Positions 11,140 through 28,134 of a stretch of 64,000 bases of DNA are shown piece by piece. Below the pieces are notes generated by a model. That model did no database searches and was not told the DNA's origin. It was given only the letters and a program-made list of their open reading frames with translations. The position numbers were made by a program, and so were the translations under genes. The stretch lies in the NCBI GenBank assembly GCA_003342895.1, contig PTFA01000192.1, forward strand, positions 1,017,378 to 1,081,377, read 5' to 3'. The stretch is from Casuarius casuarius (taxonomy: Eukaryota > Chordata > Aves > Casuariiformes > Casuariidae). Numbering within the stretch: the stretch's first letter is position 1; each line of letters begins with the position of its first letter.

Positions 11140-14100
11140 ACAGGTTTTATTTCTGATCATCTGGCAAAGGAACCACTGGCAAATGGAGTGAGGGAAGTCA
11201 CTGCTTCCTGCTGGTTTGGGGTTTTGGTGCCTCTTCTCCTTCCTTCAGTACAAACAGAATGACTCCTGATTTTGAGGGTCCAAGTCAGACCTCATCTTCT
11301 GCATGTTACAGGAGCATGAACATATACGGGCAGACTCGAGGGGAAAAACGGCTGCCACGTTGTTCTTTAAAGAGCTGAGAGAGGAAAAGGTGGTGGACAT
11401 GGGAAGCAACATCACTACTCAGGAGATGGTTCCTCATCACCAGTTCCTTCCCTCTCCCTTCGCAGCGTCCACTTTTTTAAACAAAGCTATGGAAACCCTG
11501 GAGCCCCAAATTATCCCCTAACCTTCCCACTGGGGAAATTTCTGTGGTGGTTGACTTCCTGTATGAGGTATGAGAGAACATACCCTCCTTGATTTTTATC
11601 CTGTCTAATGTAATTTTGGCTATTCCCGTTACTTGGTATTGAAGCCCAGTCCTGCTCTGAATCCTCCTAGGCATTTGGCTTCAGCAGTGCCTTTTGCAAG
11701 GGCCTTTTGCAAGTCAATATGCCATCTACAAATATTTCATTTTTATCTTTTTAAGTGTTTTGCACTTCAGGTTCATTCCTGGTCCCATTTAGAGATAGTG
11801 ACTATAAACATTATAAGTTAGCTTCCTTGTAATCATTAGTTCTATCACATCCCCTCTTCTTTCTCTCTTCCAAAACAGTCTGATGTGTTCAGTTTCCCAC
11901 TTGTGGAAGGCTTTCCATCAAACTAAAGAGTTTCAGTGTCCGTTTTTACTGCCTTTTCACTTTTGCCTCCCTTCCATGGCAAAGAGCCTGCAATACACAT
12001 ACTAGTCAAGATTAAGAATTTCATTAACATTTTCAATTAAGAATTTTTGGCGTTCTTATTGATTGTCAGATTTTTGCACCCTAATATGGAATAAACTAAA
12101 AATAGATCATCACCAGAATGTCTGTGAACTTTCCCATTTTTTGAGAGGGGAAGAAAAAATATATAAGTTTAGGCCAATGGAAATTTTGCATGACAGTTCA
12201 AGAAATGAGAACCGATTAGGGCAAAGGTTCTCTCATATATTTTTCTTGCCTCCGGTACAAGGTCTTTCACTGACATTTTATATTATTTTAAGAAATATTG
12301 TAGATGGCATTTCTTTAGTTCCTCTTGAAATCATGAGGTCTTGAAAGAAGGTATTGACTAGAAACCAAGACCTTTTTTTCCCAGAAAGTGCAAGTTTCTG
12401 CTGTGTGAGCTAGAAGCGCCTCCGTGAGCTAGGGATTAACTCCTCCGCAAGGCAGTCCCTTGGGGCTCCCCGCAACGCCCAGGCGCACACCCTTGGCCAC
12501 AGGAGCAGAACTGACCATCAGCAGAGCGTGGGGGCACCTGGCTCCACCACAAGCCACGTATGCCCTCTTCTAGGGTCAAACCCCATCTTCGGTCAAGACG
12601 TATCGAAAGGGATTTAGGTATGTACAAAGTGCCTTGCCAGATTGGGGCGAAGCTCCTATGCCTGGCGCCAGGCGAATCCTACGGTTTTTGCAGCCCTTCC
12701 TTGCTCAGACAGACGTTGTGTGGGGAGCTGTGGCATTAGGGGGCTCCAGCATAACCTGCCTGGAAATGGCCTGGGGTTCTTGCTGTACGCCAGGGATGCC
12801 CAGTCCCTATTGCCAGGCGGACCAAATCCTTCCACCGAGCAGTAGGCGAGAGCGCTGTGCCCTGGCTTTTGGCAGGGTCTCTGGGGAAAGGTGTTAGCAG
12901 GAGTGAGCAAACCTGGCCCCCAAATTCAGCCGGTTCAGAGCCCTCTCACAAAGCCCTGGCAGAAAGAAGCATGGAGAGAGGCCACGACGCGGTTCGCAGG
13001 CAGCCTGGGGGCTGGGGCCGAGCGGCCGCGTGCCCTGCGACACTGAGCAGCGGGGACCGAAGCTGCGGCAGACGCTGCCGTCCCTGTCTCACCTAACGGT
13101 TGGCTCCGGCAGGTTTCTGATCGATGCCTGCAGCAGAGGTCGGACATGCTGTTTCCAAACACCAGGGTGCTTGGAAACAGAATGACTTCAATATAAACTT
13201 GCAACACCATTTAAAGAGCTGGAAAGGGGATACCAACAGCCTGGGTTTCTGGCTGTTTGTTTTTGTTGCTCGGATACATTTGTTCTCTATGTAAGGGCAC
13301 AGCTCAATATGCTGTTTAGGAGGGATGGGTAATCTTTAATTATTAGTCCACTTTTTTTTCGTCTCTCTGCTTTAACCGCCCAGCTGGGAAAGCAGTTTGG
13401 TCTCAGCTGGACAGCAGGCAGCACACGGACCGGCAAGGGAGGCAGCCGCACCAGTGGTGCGAACGCCAGCAGCGAGCGGCCCCGCGCTCATGTGCCCCAG
13501 CTCCAGGCACAGGCTGCCTCGCTTCCCAGCGTGGCAAAGGCTGGCCCCGGCTCCGGCGCAGGGTTTGGCCGTGGCAATGGCAGGAGGACGGCACACTCCT
13601 GGCGCGCTTTGCTCAACGGGGAGCAGAAACAGGAGTCTCGGTGACCACCACGGGGGAAACGGGCCGGCGTGGAGGCGGCAGTAAAAGCTTTGGTCCCTGG
13701 CAGAGCCTGTCTGCAGACGCAGAGCAGCCTCAGAAGAGCCGTGCAAAATTGTCCCGGCCGTAGAAAGGGCTCCGGGTCACTGCAGAGAGAGGCTGACATA
13801 TGGGATATTACGCCCTGATGTTTGGGAGAGGAAGCTGGCTCGGTGCCCGGCTGCTTAACGCTTTGCCTTCGTAACATCAGCACAGGACAAGTATGTCAGG
13901 GAAAGGGTAAAGGATCGGCCCGTTTCAGCTAATGTTTGGGAGGCTACTGTAAGCATCTCTGAGACCCCCAGACACAGGTCCTTACATGAAACTAGGGGAA
14001 ATTTAACATTACTGACATTTCTAACATTGCTGGGTGTGGTTTCTTTCTTTATTTTAATAAAGCGAAAAGAGAGAAAATAGTCTTTATGGTTCTTTGAAAT

Positions 14101-17100
14101 ACATTATCGTTAAACAAAAATATATATTTTTCAAGGCTATGTCTCTCCTTACCCTGCCAAATGAAACAAAAAATAAAAGCCCATTGTTTTACTCTCGCTT
14201 ATGTTTCCTGTGCCTTATGGCTTGGACTGTGGATCCCTTGGCTGAAATCCATCACAGTAATGATTTAATTTGGGAACCACACTTCACCTTTCTAAAAATG
14301 AGGAAAACTGAGAAAAAGAGCAACTAAATTGTGCTGAACAAGGATCTAAAATGACTTCTCCATGAACTCAAATTAAAGAAACTGTGTTGCCCAGAGAATG
14401 GATAAAAATCACATATTGTAAGCTTGCCTCTACCCAGCAAGCTCTCTCCTGGCATTTTAGTCCTATTCTACAGTCTGGACCTTTTCCAAAGAGAGAGCAA
14501 CAGATCATCAGTCATATCTTTTTTCCCCAGACACTTACTAAGAACCAGGCACACACACAAAAATAAAAGAATGTAAAAAACATCTACCCACTTTTGTTCG
14601 CGTGTCAGTGTTTTTACAGCATTCAGCTCAAACTGTTTTCCGGGAAGGAACCTCAAACTGCTGCAAAACCAAAACAAGACAAATGTCCCAAAATGGGGCA
14701 GAAATAAATCTAAGGACCCATGAGTTAATGAGACAAGACATGCAATAGGTGCCTTCACCTAAGAACAAAGAGAAGCAGCATGACATGGCAGCTCTGTACT
14801 TCTCAGGCTGTGCATGCACATGGCACCAGCCCCGCGCTGTGCCCAGAGCCCAGGCTCCCCTTACGCAAGCCAAATACCATATCTGTGCCGGGAGGACGGC
14901 AGCACAGGTCGCAGGGCTGCACGCAGCTGGGCACTGCTAGGGAGGTTGGCAGGGTGCAAGGGTGCAAAGCCCCGTGTGGCCTCCAGCACCCACCAAGGTC
15001 TTGGGGGCGGGCAGCTGACAGCGGGGATCTTGCACCCGCTGCCAGGCTGAGATCTGTCCCATGTTTCCACCCCAGCCCTGTGGGCTGTTGTGTCCAAGCA
15101 GATCCCGCAGCCGGGCTCCGTTCTGGAGAAGGGGAAGCAGCCAGAGTTGCAGCCGCTGAAGCGCAACTTGTCCTCCAGCCGTTTTGGACAAGCTGGTGCT
15201 GTGCAAGCACCGGTCAGGTTGTGTGTGACCAGCGGCTCCAATAGCAACCAAGGACACCAGCCAGGCCAGCTAGAAATGGGCCAAGCGAAAAGCCTGGGGC
15301 CAGCATGTCCAACCCTGCCTGGGGGGGTCGGTGCCACCGGCTGCAAGCTCTCTGCAGACACTTCCCAGTGCAGAAAGCCCACAAGGCTGTGAGATTAATG
15401 CAAAACTGCAAGGATAAGCGTGCTCACAAAAACAGGGTTGCTGAATCGCTCTGGAAACCTACTGCAGCACACAGCTGGCACACAGCAAAATGGTAGAAAA
15501 AAAATCTGGCTAGCCTGGGAATAAAAAAAAAGTCCCCAGCAAAGCCAACCACAGGAAAATATGGGTGAAGAAACACAAGTTGCGCTGAGCTTAGAACAAA
15601 CATGCATATGGATTGACTGTAAAAATACTACAGCAGCGATTTTTCAACCAGTTTGGTAATAAAATGGAGGGTTCCTCAGTGAACGTGAGTGCAGACCCTC
15701 ATAGCAGTGGCAGTTCTGCAGGTGCCGGCATGGCATGCAGGAAAGCACTTGCTGCTGCCAACGGTTGCAGCCCCCCCAGGCTCCTGTGCTGGAGGCTGAA
15801 AAGCTCCACATTAGAAGCAGCCAGGCTGTGAACTTCCTTCCCCCTCTCAAAAATATACCCCAAACAAGCCGTGTCAGAGTGGCTAGGTAGCCTCTAAAGC
15901 TACTACTAAAATCTGGGGCTCAGCTAGAAATCATCTGTGCCTTGAAAGGTGACGATATGCCAGCGGTCACTCCTCTGTCAACACCTCTGCTCCTTTTTAT
16001 GTTTGTCCAACATCAAAGTTGCTTGGTTTTGTGAAGAGAAGCCATTTGTGCCACTGTTAGCTCTTCACCACTCTTGGCTCACCACAGCTGGAGAGGAGGA
16101 GTAAGATCTCATTATTTCTGGTGCATTATCAACAGATTCTTGGGTTTCTTTTTCCCCTCCACCAAATTCCAGGCCACCNGACTGTAGAAAGTCATTTAGA
16201 TCCAGAGGGATGCAAAGCATCCTTTTAAGGCCTTGTCCGGCACAAATGTCATTATTCCTAGCAAGTGTTCAAGAAAAAGAAAGAAGTAGGGGTGGAATAA
16301 AAGAAAGAACTGTTGAATGGACTTACACTTCCAAAAGGTCTTTTGCAAGGTCCCTTTACGAGCAGATATTAAGGATATTAAGACCATGCTCACATGGCAT
16401 TAGCAGGTCACCCCCTCTTGTGTTTTGGGATTGCTTTCTGGCTCCTGCACGAGGCCAGCCTTCTGTTTCTGAGTGCAGCCAGGCCCCTGCAAAAAACCCT
16501 ATAGACCCCCTCCAAGGCGCCATTTGCCACTACCCAGTTTACATTCGTGTCCCTGCTTCCCAGCCAGGGCAGTCTTGCTGATCGCACGCTACACATGGAT
16601 GTATCCCTGGCTGTGACTTCCAAATGGTCCTAGTCCTGCCAAAACAGGTGATGGGCCATGCGCGAAGCCCTGGGAATGGTGCTTCACCCGCTCAGGACCT
16701 GCTCCCAGGAAGAGAGGCCACAAGCAGGGACCGGCTGGAGCAGGCCCCACAGTTTCTATTGCTCCTGCTTTTGGTGACCATCAGAGCCATGCAGCAGCGG
16801 CTCTGGGAGAGGGAGGACAGGTTGCAAACATGAGAAGACCGGCAGCAGGGACTCCCAGGGGGGTGATCCCTGTGCCTTATGCCCGAGCAACAGGATGGGT
16901 TACTGTGCCCCGTAACCTACGCTGCCTTTGAAATATAACAAGCTCACTTAGTCATTCAGGGACACAAAGGTTGTTATTGTTCTCTAGATATACTGTTAAA
17001 GTACACTCCCTCCTCTTCGCTTGCAGCTCACCAGTGCTGGTGGGGGTAAATTCCCTTTATTGCAGGGGATGTAGCTCACTGCAGGGGGGAGCCAGACTCC

Positions 17101-18779
17101 CAGCAGGTCCAAGGAGAAGGAAGGGCAGAAAGGGGCTGAGGGCATCCTGGGCAGTCACAGAGATGCTTTGCAGGTAACAGGGCGCACGGGATGGCATCCC
17201 ATCGGGCCAGCTGAAGTCCATTCCCACTCTGGGGCTGGTGCACTGCAAGGGACCTTCAATGCTACTGCGGTCCCCCAGGGGCAGCTACATGCAGTGGGTC
17301 AGCAGAGGACACAGCCATGTTGGGAAACACTGCAGGGGATGTTGCTTCACTGTCTCAAGGCAGAGTTCAAGTTTATAACCCTGGGCACGTTGTCAGAAAT
17401 CCAGTGCTTGCACAGTGGCTGGTAAGGAGATAGCCAAGGCATGCTCTGTATTGGCACTTGCCCCTCTCTTTGCAATGCAGAAGGGGCTGGTTAAATGCCT
17501 GCGCCTCCCTGGTCTGGGCATGGGGACTCCATAGGTGGTAGCGGCCACCACTCTGGGGGAGATCTGCACTGCTCTAAGGAGCAGGGAGCCTCAGGCTGAG
17601 AGGCTGAGAGTCTCTGGTGCTGCAGACCAGAGCTGTGGCAGGTGAAGGGCTGTGCGGTGAGGCGCTGGCGGGCACAGCGAGCCAGTGAGCTGCCTCCCCA
17701 GAGGCACCGTGGCAGTTGGGAGGCATGCTGAACAGCATGGCCTGAGGAGTTCACAACACACACAGCTGTTGGCGAGGGGCCCAGGAGCTGGCAGCTGGCC
17801 CGGAAAGAAAAAAACAGAACAAAACACTAAAACAGGCACAACTGAAGGGGGCCAGGCTGGGGAGGGGATGCTTATGAAGGTCTGTAGTCCTTGATGCCCA
17901 TGGCAGGAGGGCAGCAAGGAAAGCCCCCAAAACAGGCCTTCTTACCCGGGGAGGTCACAGCACTGTGCACATCCAGGGTATGTCAGTGCAAGGAGGTCCT
18001 ACCTCTGGGGGAGCTAGGGAACAGGTCTTATTCTTCTGGGCTGTGGCCACATCTTTGCTTTCACCTGCCTTGCCCTTCAAAGAAGATGCAGATGGCTCTG
18101 GAGATGAAGCATGGTCTGAAATCTTCCTCAGAGAATCCCCTCTGTGCACAGGTGCAACACCTGGGGGTCGTTAGCAGATGGGACCCGCACACCCTGGCAG
18201 TCATGCTGCAGACCAGAGCTGTCACGCAGGCTCCTGCTGCTGGCCCTGCACTGCTGAGCTCCCTCATCCCTCACCCTGTGAGCAGGGCTCCCCAGCCTGC
18301 AGGATGGGGACTCATAGCAGGAGTGGAGGCTGTGTGGGATCTGGTGGGATGAAGGAGAGCAGGGTGAGAAGGGCTTGGACCCGCTGCCAGGGCCTGGTGC
18401 GGTCCCTGCACGAAGGGAGCTGCATGGCTAAACCCAGTGGAGCACAACGAGCTCCAAAGCCAGCTCATCCCACCACACGCACACGGCTCCGCACAAACCT
18501 GATCTGTCAGTCCGTTTATACTGCACCAGTGCTTTGCCGCATGTAGCTATGAAAGTTTTCATCCAGACTTAGGAGTCTCAGGAACTGGATTCATCAGTGC
18601 ACCTGTCTACAAGTTATATAGCCCTGTTGTGAGAAGCGAAGTATTTTTATGGATCAGCAACCCAACAAGGAGACAGGAAGCCAGGAGGAGAGTTCAGGGA
18701 TCGATTTTCATTCTGGCAGAAGGTTAAAGGCAGGGAATATGAATGCTCTCTGAGGTACTGGGTAGCTTAGTACACAAAC
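11140..18779. other. Spacer between MGAT3 and MIEF1, proximal part
   Basis: No gene is recognised. Open frames are short, rely on non-ATG starts and match nothing I know. GC-rich, CpG-containing patches stand out at about 12420-13110, 13380-13690 and 14810-15400; these could be regulatory or simply isochore-like. One ambiguous base is present at 16179. Confidence 0.5.
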
Positions 18780-19330
18780 TGATGATCTGGAAAGGAGGAT
18801 GAGCAATATACTAAACATTTTTTAGGAGATGACTCAAAGCTATTGATTCCTGAGGAGACAGGAAAAGATTGTAAGTAAAATGTAAATATGGCAAATGGGC
18901 AACAACGTGCATTCACCATGCTTTAACTTGGCATATGCAAAGTCAGAAAAAAGAAAACATGTTGCATGTAAAAATTATAAAGGTCCAGACTGACTCTAGC
19001 AACTCAGGAAAGGATCTGAATGTCACTGTAAGCAGTCCCACACAAACCTTGGCTCTGTGAGCAGCTGCAGGTTAAAAAAGCACACACAAAATATTAGCAT
19101 GCAGAAGGAGGAAGGGGAGAATAATATGGAAAATATGATAATGCTATTAGGTAAATCAGTGGCGTGGCCTCTCTGGGAATACTGTCTGCAGTTCAAGTAA
19201 GCCTTTCTCAGAAAGGCTGATTAGGGGCATGGCAAACTCGCACATGAAGAGAGATCAAAACGATTGGGGTTGTTTATCTCGGAAAGGAAATGAACAAGAG
19301 GAGACTGGCACGGAGCAAGGCAGTCCAGAG
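18780..19330 (+). mobile_element. CR1-type LINE relic (3' part of ORF2)
   Basis: The text follows the 3' half of sauropsid CR1/L3-like ORF2 as I remember it. Landmarks in order are GATGATCTGGAAAGGAGG (18781), GGAGATGACTCAAAGCTATT (about 18826), ACTCAGGAAAGGATCTGAAT (about 19001), AGAATAATATGGAAAATATG (about 19119) and the block corresponding to the RPHLEYC peptide at about 19165-19190. After these comes a GAAGAGAGA..AAACGATTGGGGTTGTT segment near 19247. Frames are broken by many small indels, so it is long dead. Orientation is sense on the plus strand. Boundaries are approximate. Confidence 0.65.
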
Positions 19331-20880
19331 TCTGGTTTTCTTTCTGTTCAATTCTATCACTGTCATATCTGGTGTCACTGAGAAGTGCGTAAAGTGATGT
19401 GGCTCTCCTCTGTCACACACATTTTGTTCTTTCTCTCACCCTCTCCCCCAGGGAGGCATGGCATATGTAGTTATGTCTTCTATTTTGGTAGGATTGGGGG
19501 AGGAGAGGATAGGGATGGCTAAGGATGAATAGTTACTCCCTAGAGCAGTTCACAGTAGAGAAGGTAATAATGAAAATGGGGCATTTGCACTTGGACGGAG
19601 CGGACGGAAGGTCCTGGTTTTCGGAGGCTTGTTTCATCCCCTCAGGCCAGCTCCTGTCTTCATCCCAGAGCCCTGGGAGGACTTTGAAATTTCCAGACAG
19701 GCCATGGGGTTCCCTGGAGATAAAAATAAGGAGCTTGAATTTAATAAATTATTCTGTAAGAAGCGTCGGGGTAGCTGGAGGTACCCTCAGCCAAACAGAG
19801 TTAACTCACTGCTCTGTCTATCCTGAAATACGAAAAAAAGAGTCTGCCCCTTTACGATTTACCTTCACATCACTGCTAAGCAGCCAGCACAGACAGGCTG
19901 TGATGACCACAGTAATCTGTGCTGTGGATGTGACTCACTGCAGCATGCTAAACTATCCCCTTTCTCACATGAAGCCACTGGATGGCATTTAGGTTTGTCA
20001 AAGCCAAAACAACAAAAGGAAATGTGTATTTGTGTTCCAGCTGTCCTGAACTGTGGAGACCATGCTCACAAGCATGCAAAGCCACTGAGGTCAAGAACCC
20101 AGCAAGTTCCAACAAAGCAAATGAAATGGATATTGATAACAAGACTTTCCTGTGTAGAACAAGCACAGTGTCATGAGGAGGTACTGCCTGCCCGCACAGC
20201 CTTGAACAGGCAGCATTAAGCACACAGTCCTCAGCGACTCTCTGCAAGCCCCTGCCTTCTGCCCCAGCTGCTTCACAGCATCTGGCAGCCTTATTCCACC
20301 TTGCAAGCTTGTTCTCAGTGTGAAAATAGAATCTGGCTTTGAGGGCAGCTGAAAATCTAAAGGGGAAGCGTCAGCTTTCCCACTAAACTGTAGGCTTGAG
20401 GGTTCAAACCCATCTCTATTACAGACTAGCATTAAGGCTAATGAGGGAAGTGGCTTCTCCACCTTTGGCTGTTCAGCTTGCCCTGCTGTGTTCAGAGACA
20501 AGATACAGGCACAGGAGGACCGTGGGGTATTTGCTGTGGCAATTCTTGCAGCCCTAATGAAACTGAGTCCTTGTAGAGTTCTGGCCTAACAATGAGAAGA
20601 AAACCAGTGTTGTTTTGAAGAAAACCTGTGTATGTCAAGGATAAAGAGCTGCTTCACCCACACACTCGTATCTTGGTCTTTCCGGGCCACGCTGGGGGTC
20701 GCCCTTCCCACCAGGCCTTTCTCTTCCCCACGCAGGTCCCTTAGCCTTTCCCCAGGTTTCCAACTAGCCCCAGCCAAGGTCTCTGCTCCATCCTCTTCCT
20801 CTCTCACGGCAGAGGCTCCGAGCACTGCCCCTGCCCCTCTCCCACCCACGAGCTGGCCCCAGCTTCTCCTTGCAGCAGGA
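19331..20880. other. Spacer upstream of the MIEF1 CpG island
   Basis: No recognisable gene. Frames reach about 155 codons (19525-19992, plus strand) but begin without convincing signals and resemble no known family. Confidence 0.45.
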
Positions 20881-21444
20881 CCGTAGGGCACCTCACCCCA
20901 CACCGGGCGCGGGCCAGGCGTCGAGGCCTCCCTCTGCCCGTCACCCCCGGCAGGAGCCGTGTGCTGGCAGTGCTGCCCCAGCTCGCCGCGCCGACGGCAG
21001 GGAGGGGCGGCCTGAGCCTGAGCTTCGTCTCCCGAAACTTCACCCGTTGAAATTACCGCCTGAAACCGGCCCAGCGCCGGGCTTCGCCGGCCCCATCCCA
21101 GCCCCAACTGGGAGCTGCGGGGGAGGCGCCCAGGCCGCCCCGCGCGGCCCCTCCCCGCCAGCAGAGGACGCCGTCGCGGGCGGGCGTCGCCCCGCGTCCC
21201 CTCTCGCTCGCCGTCCAGCCGGAAGGGGGAGACAGCGCTGCGCCCGCTGCCCCGCGCTCGGGGCCGGCGGGCCGGAAGTCCTCCGCGGGAGGACGGCTCC
21301 GGCTTCGGCGCGCCGGCTCGCTGATTGGAGGTGCCGGGGTCGCGACCCGGAAGCGGAACGGCCATGTTGCCGGGTGACCCCCAGAGCGGTGCGGGCCCCG
21401 CTGAGGAGATAAGGCTGCCGTGAGGGGCCCCGAGCGCCTCCCTG
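20880..21444 (+). promoter_or_regulatory. MIEF1: CpG-island promoter and first exon of MIEF1
   Basis: GC content and CpG density rise sharply from about 20880. Recognisable sites are CCGGAAGT (ETS, 21272-21279), an inverted CCAAT box GATTGG (21323-21328), CCGGAAGC (ETS, 21347-21354) and GCCATGTT (YY1-like, 21361-21368). ETS plus YY1 at the start site is typical of TATA-less promoters of mitochondrial genes. Transcription probably starts around 21340-21375. The first exon ends at 21444 with the donor CCTG/GTGAGT. High CpG continues to about 21800 through intron 1. Confidence 0.7.
21364..21423 (+). CDS. Possible 19-codon uORF in MIEF1 exon 1
   Basis: ATG at 21364, inside the YY1-like site, opens a 19-codon frame ending at TGA 21421-21423, wholly within the proposed exon 1. 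It is translated only if transcription starts upstream of 21364. If the start site lies inside the YY1 motif, as often seen, this ATG would be absent or too close to the cap to be used. The peptide resembles nothing I know. Confidence 0.25.
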   Translation: MLPGDPQSGAGPAEEIRLP

Positions 21445-21771
21445 GTGAGTGCGAGGCGGCCTCTCCCTGCGAGCCCCCCGGCCCGGACCCCGGCCGGGAC
21501 CTCGGCGGCCGCGGGGGGGCTGGCGACGCGGGGCGGCCCCCCTGGGGAGGGCCAGGCCGCGGGGCCGGGCTGCCCCCTTCCCCGCCGCTGTGGGCTCTGC
21601 GCTCGGGGGGCGCCGTTATCCCGGGTGCCCCGTTATCCCGGGTGCCCTGGCCCGGGCCGCGGAGGGCAGCAAGCTCTGGGGCCAGCCTTGCAGGGGGAGG
21701 CGGTGGCCGCTGCGTCCACCTTGCAAAGGGGAAAGGTGCACTCGAGTCTCCTGTCCTTGACCTCCTTCCAG

Positions 21772-22198
21772 GGCGCCTGGCTGCACAGCTGCTCCCCATG
21801 GCCGCGTGGTCCCGGGAGGCCGTCCTGACCCTCTACCGGGCTCTGCTGCGCCAGGGCCGCGGGCTCCGCTACACGGACCAGGATTTCTACCTCGCCTTCG
21901 TCCGCCGCGAGTTCCGCAAGAACCAGGGGTTGGAGCGGCTGGAAGATAAGGAAAGACAGTTGGAGAAGGGGCAGGCTTTCCTGCACAGCAAACTCGGGGG
22001 CTTGGTTTAGAGGATCTCTCTTCTCCGTAGCTTCTTTTGGCCCCACTCACTTTCATTTGCCTTCCAAAATCCTTACCCTTACCACGACAGATGGTTAATA
22101 CTCTCTGCTTACCACTACCTTGAAGAAGCCAGGAAGGCGCTTCCGCAGTTGTGCTGGGGGTGCTCTCCTGTTCCCCTTACAAATGCATTAAGCCACAG
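21772..22198 (+). other. MIEF1: MIEF1 leader exon 2 (carries the altMIEF1 uORF)
   Basis: The acceptor CCTCCTTCCAG ends at 21771, and a strong candidate donor CACAG/GTAGGT follows 22198. The exon contains the full 70-codon altMIEF1 frame (21798-22010). Two tiny frames follow it: ATG 22091 to TGA 22123 (10 codons) and ATG 22183 to TAA 22191 (2 codons). The 3' edge is predicted from the donor alone. Confidence 0.6.
21798..22010 (+). CDS. MIEF1: MIEF1 upstream-ORF microprotein (altMIEF1 / MIEF1-MP), LYR-motif protein
   Basis: A 70-codon frame, the same length as the human microprotein made from the MIEF1 leader. The match runs along its whole length: N-terminus [20 protein letters not shown], then [16 protein letters not shown] and KERQLEKG, ending near SKLGGLV. 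LYR (residues 12-14) followed by basic helices marks the LYR-motif (complex1_LYR) family. The human protein goes to the mitochondrial matrix and, with MALSU1 and mitochondrial acyl carrier protein, forms a module on the maturing large mitoribosomal subunit. The ATG (21798) has C at -3 and G at +4, a moderate context that would let scanning ribosomes pass on to MIEF1. The frame lies in one leader exon, and its stop is 193 spliced bases before the MIEF1 ATG if the 22198 donor is used. Confidence 0.93.
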   Translation: MAAWSREAVLTLYRALLRQGRGLRYTDQDFYLAFVRREFRKNQGLERLEDKERQLEKGQAFLHSKLGGLV

Positions 22199-23426
22199 GT
22201 AGGTCATTCCCAATGACATTACCATGTTCTTTAGGTTAATATTACAGTTAGTTTTATGCGATAGTGTTATTTTCTGCCTAGTGAGCACGAGTAACTGGAT
22301 CCCATGTTCATCAGGGCAGGAACCTTCTTTCTTAGAATGTAAGAAAGAAAGATCTTAGAAAAATAAAAAAGGTCTTAGAAAAATAAAAAGGTTTTCTTAA
22401 ACCACTAAAGTCAGTCAGGCAGCAAACCTTTAGCTGGCTTTGAAACTGCCTTAGAAAACTGACCTTGAGTCAGGTTACAAAAGTTTCATGGTGTTTTCAT
22501 TATTTCAGTGAGGATCCACTTACAGGTATAGTGATGGCAAAGTTTGTTTTATATATATCGTTGACCAGGGAAACTCTTTGAATGTAAATATCAAGATCAG
22601 AGATTAAAGAGGAATTTAAAGTGTAAACCTTAGCAACTATGAGCATTACTTCACATTATACATGACTTGTTTGAGACTCAAACCCACCAACCTTGCAGGC
22701 AGGAAGAAAATGACGGGTGAAAGCAAGGAAGTTGTTCCCTTCGTGGTTCACTGTGGTATCTAATGCTGATCGTTGGGTGCTTCAGAAATACCTGGTTTTA
22801 GCCACTGCCCAAAAATGAGTCTGGGAGCAGATGGACACCTAGCTACTCTGAGACTGCCTGCCAGCTCCTAGGAAAATCCTGATTTTTCATGGTCAGGCAC
22901 CAGATAATCCCTGCGTTGCCTTGTCTATGAACAAAATTATATGCTTTAGATTGAGAAAGAGAAAATAAATTGGTATAAAAGAGGCCATAGTCTGGCTGAG
23001 GAGCACCAACTAAAAGGAAAAGACACAAATAGTAATATAATTTTGCATAATGCACAGGATTTCATTGCAAAATGTTACTGAAGCAAATCTTACCTTCTTT
23101 TTATAAAGCAGTAGGTGACTGTACAGATAAATCTATTTAAATGATTATTGGTCACACAAAATTGGGGTCTCTCTCTTCAGCTTATAAACAGAGCTGGAGG
23201 CAAAGAAACGCTGCCATTGCAGAACTTGGTCAGTACTGTCATTCTGGCGTGTCAGGGAATAAGCAGTCCCTAGAAGGAAGATAATTAAAGAGGTTGCAGG
23301 GTTAGATGGTCCCTTCCTATGGCTCAGTGCTAAGACCCCAAGAGTGGTAAATGTGTGGTGGGAGGAGACGGGAGCGTACGGTTAGGGCTGCGCTGCTCCG
23401 ACCCTTTTGTTCAATGCTCCTTCCAG
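22199..23426 (+). other. MIEF1: MIEF1 intron 2
   Basis: AT-rich intron between the leader exon and the start-codon exon. It holds an imperfect tandem duplication at 22351-22392 and no other recognised element. Confidence 0.55.
22351..22392. repeat. Tandem duplication of a roughly 20-bp A-rich unit
   Basis: The unit GRTCTTAGAAAAATAAAAA occurs twice in tandem with one or two differences. Confidence 0.75.
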
Positions 23427-23431
23427 GTGAG

Positions 23432-28134
<4,703 letters not shown>

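Noticed and set aside
12634..15382. Several frames of 90-170 codons on both strands
   Set aside because: They overlap on both strands, start at non-ATG codons in part, and have biased composition typical of GC-rich noncoding DNA.
21420..21797. N-terminal extension of the altMIEF1 frame upstream of 21798
   Set aside because: The extension runs through intron 1 and starts at GTG; the spliced exon and the human protein both support the ATG at 21798.
20586..21799. Minus-strand frames of about 250 codons across the MIEF1 CpG island
   Set aside because: Pro/Arg/Gly-rich shadow frames antisense to the promoter; no homology recognised.
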